Assembly: GCA_030043175.1 (NCBI GenBank)
Contig: JASHYD010000207.1
Span: 1 to 6,267 of the forward strand
Length of the DNA: 6,267 bases
Reading direction: 5' to 3'
Source of the DNA: Xanthobacteraceae bacterium
Lineage (GTDB): Bacteria; Pseudomonadota; Alphaproteobacteria; Rhizobiales; Xanthobacteraceae
Shown here: positions 6,004 to 6,267 of the stretch, piece by piece
How the letters are laid out: every line of letters begins with the position of its first letter
Position numbering within the stretch: position 1 is the stretch's first letter
Program-made: the position numbers and the translations under genes
The notes under the pieces: model-generated
Databases searched by the model: none
What the model was told of the DNA's origin: nothing
What the model saw: only the letters and a program-made list of their open reading frames with translations

Positions 6004-6267
6004 TGACCGCCCTCCTGTCGTTGCGCAACGTCAAGGCATACTACGGCAATATTATTGCTCTTCGGGGCGTCGACATCGACGTCGTGCAGGGCGAGATCGT
6101 CACCCTGATCGGCGCCAATGGGGCCGGCAAATCGACGCTGATGATGACGATCTTTGGCAATCCGCGCGCCCGCGAGGGCTCGATCGTGTTCGCCGGCCGC
6201 GCCATCACCGACCTACCAACCCATGAGATTGCCCGGCTCGGGATTGCACAGTCGCCCGAGGGCCGGC
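6003..6267 (+). CDS. livF: Liv-type ABC transporter ATP-binding protein LivF (N-terminal part)
   Basis: The first 88 codons of the second ATPase of the Liv importer, cut by the right edge; the full protein is usually about 235-240 residues. It starts MTALLSLRNVKAYYGNIIAL. Walker A is GANGAGKST (38-46), and the family's 'GIAQSPEGR' stretch at 80-88, near the Q-loop, is where the window ends. Signature, Walker B and switch histidine are not visible. The ATG at 6003 is chosen because an in-frame TAA lies at 5964-5966, no ATG, GTG or TTG intervenes, and GAGG at 5992-5995 sits 7 nt upstream. It follows livG by 82 nt on the same strand and would form the LivG-LivF ATPase pair under LivHM. Confidence 0.93.
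   Translation, partial: MTALLSLRNVKAYYGNIIALRGVDIDVVQGEIVTLIGANGAGKSTLMMTIFGNPRAREGSIVFAGRAITDLPTHEIARLGIAQSPEGR

Overview
The window comes from a GC-rich proteobacterial genome. The protein sequences, especially the LivG form with an '[15 protein letters not shown]' signature, and a short dispersed-repeat relic suggest an alphaproteobacterium of the Hyphomicrobiales, close to Bradyrhizobium or Rhodopseudomonas. This placement is an inference from recall, not a search.

The left part (about 1-2376) is read on the minus strand. In transcription order it holds hpaB (2376-784), hpaC (670-110) and the first 29 codons of an AraC/HpaA-like regulator (89-1, cut by the window edge). HpaB is the FADH2-using oxygenase and HpaC the NAD(P)H:flavin reductase of a two-component phenol ortho-hydroxylase of the 4-hydroxyphenylacetate 3-monooxygenase type. 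HpaC supplies reduced flavin, HpaB inserts oxygen next to the phenol hydroxyl to give a catechol, and the regulator probably senses the aromatic substrate.

The centre (2377-2735) is a 359-bp divergent control region without a convincing gene. It holds three perfect inverted repeats, a possible hpaB promoter lying across one of them, and a probable relic of a dispersed palindromic repeat.

The right part (2736-6267) is read on the plus strand and encodes a branched-chain amino acid type (HAAT/Liv) ABC importer: livH, livM, livG and the start of livF (cut at the right edge). livH-livM-livG are tightly packed; livM and livG overlap by ATGA. livG and livF are 82 bp apart, and a 28-codon frame fits that gap exactly, overlapping the stop of livG and the start of livF. 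No periplasmic binding protein is inside the window.

The head-to-head arrangement of a phenol hydroxylase and a Liv-type importer suggests one uptake-and-degradation unit for a hydroxylated aromatic acid. The parts are known families. The points most worth checking are the partial regulator at the left edge, the divergent HpaB substrate loop, the palindromes between the two operons and the livG-livF junction. I see no RNA gene, CRISPR array, insertion sequence or phage gene.
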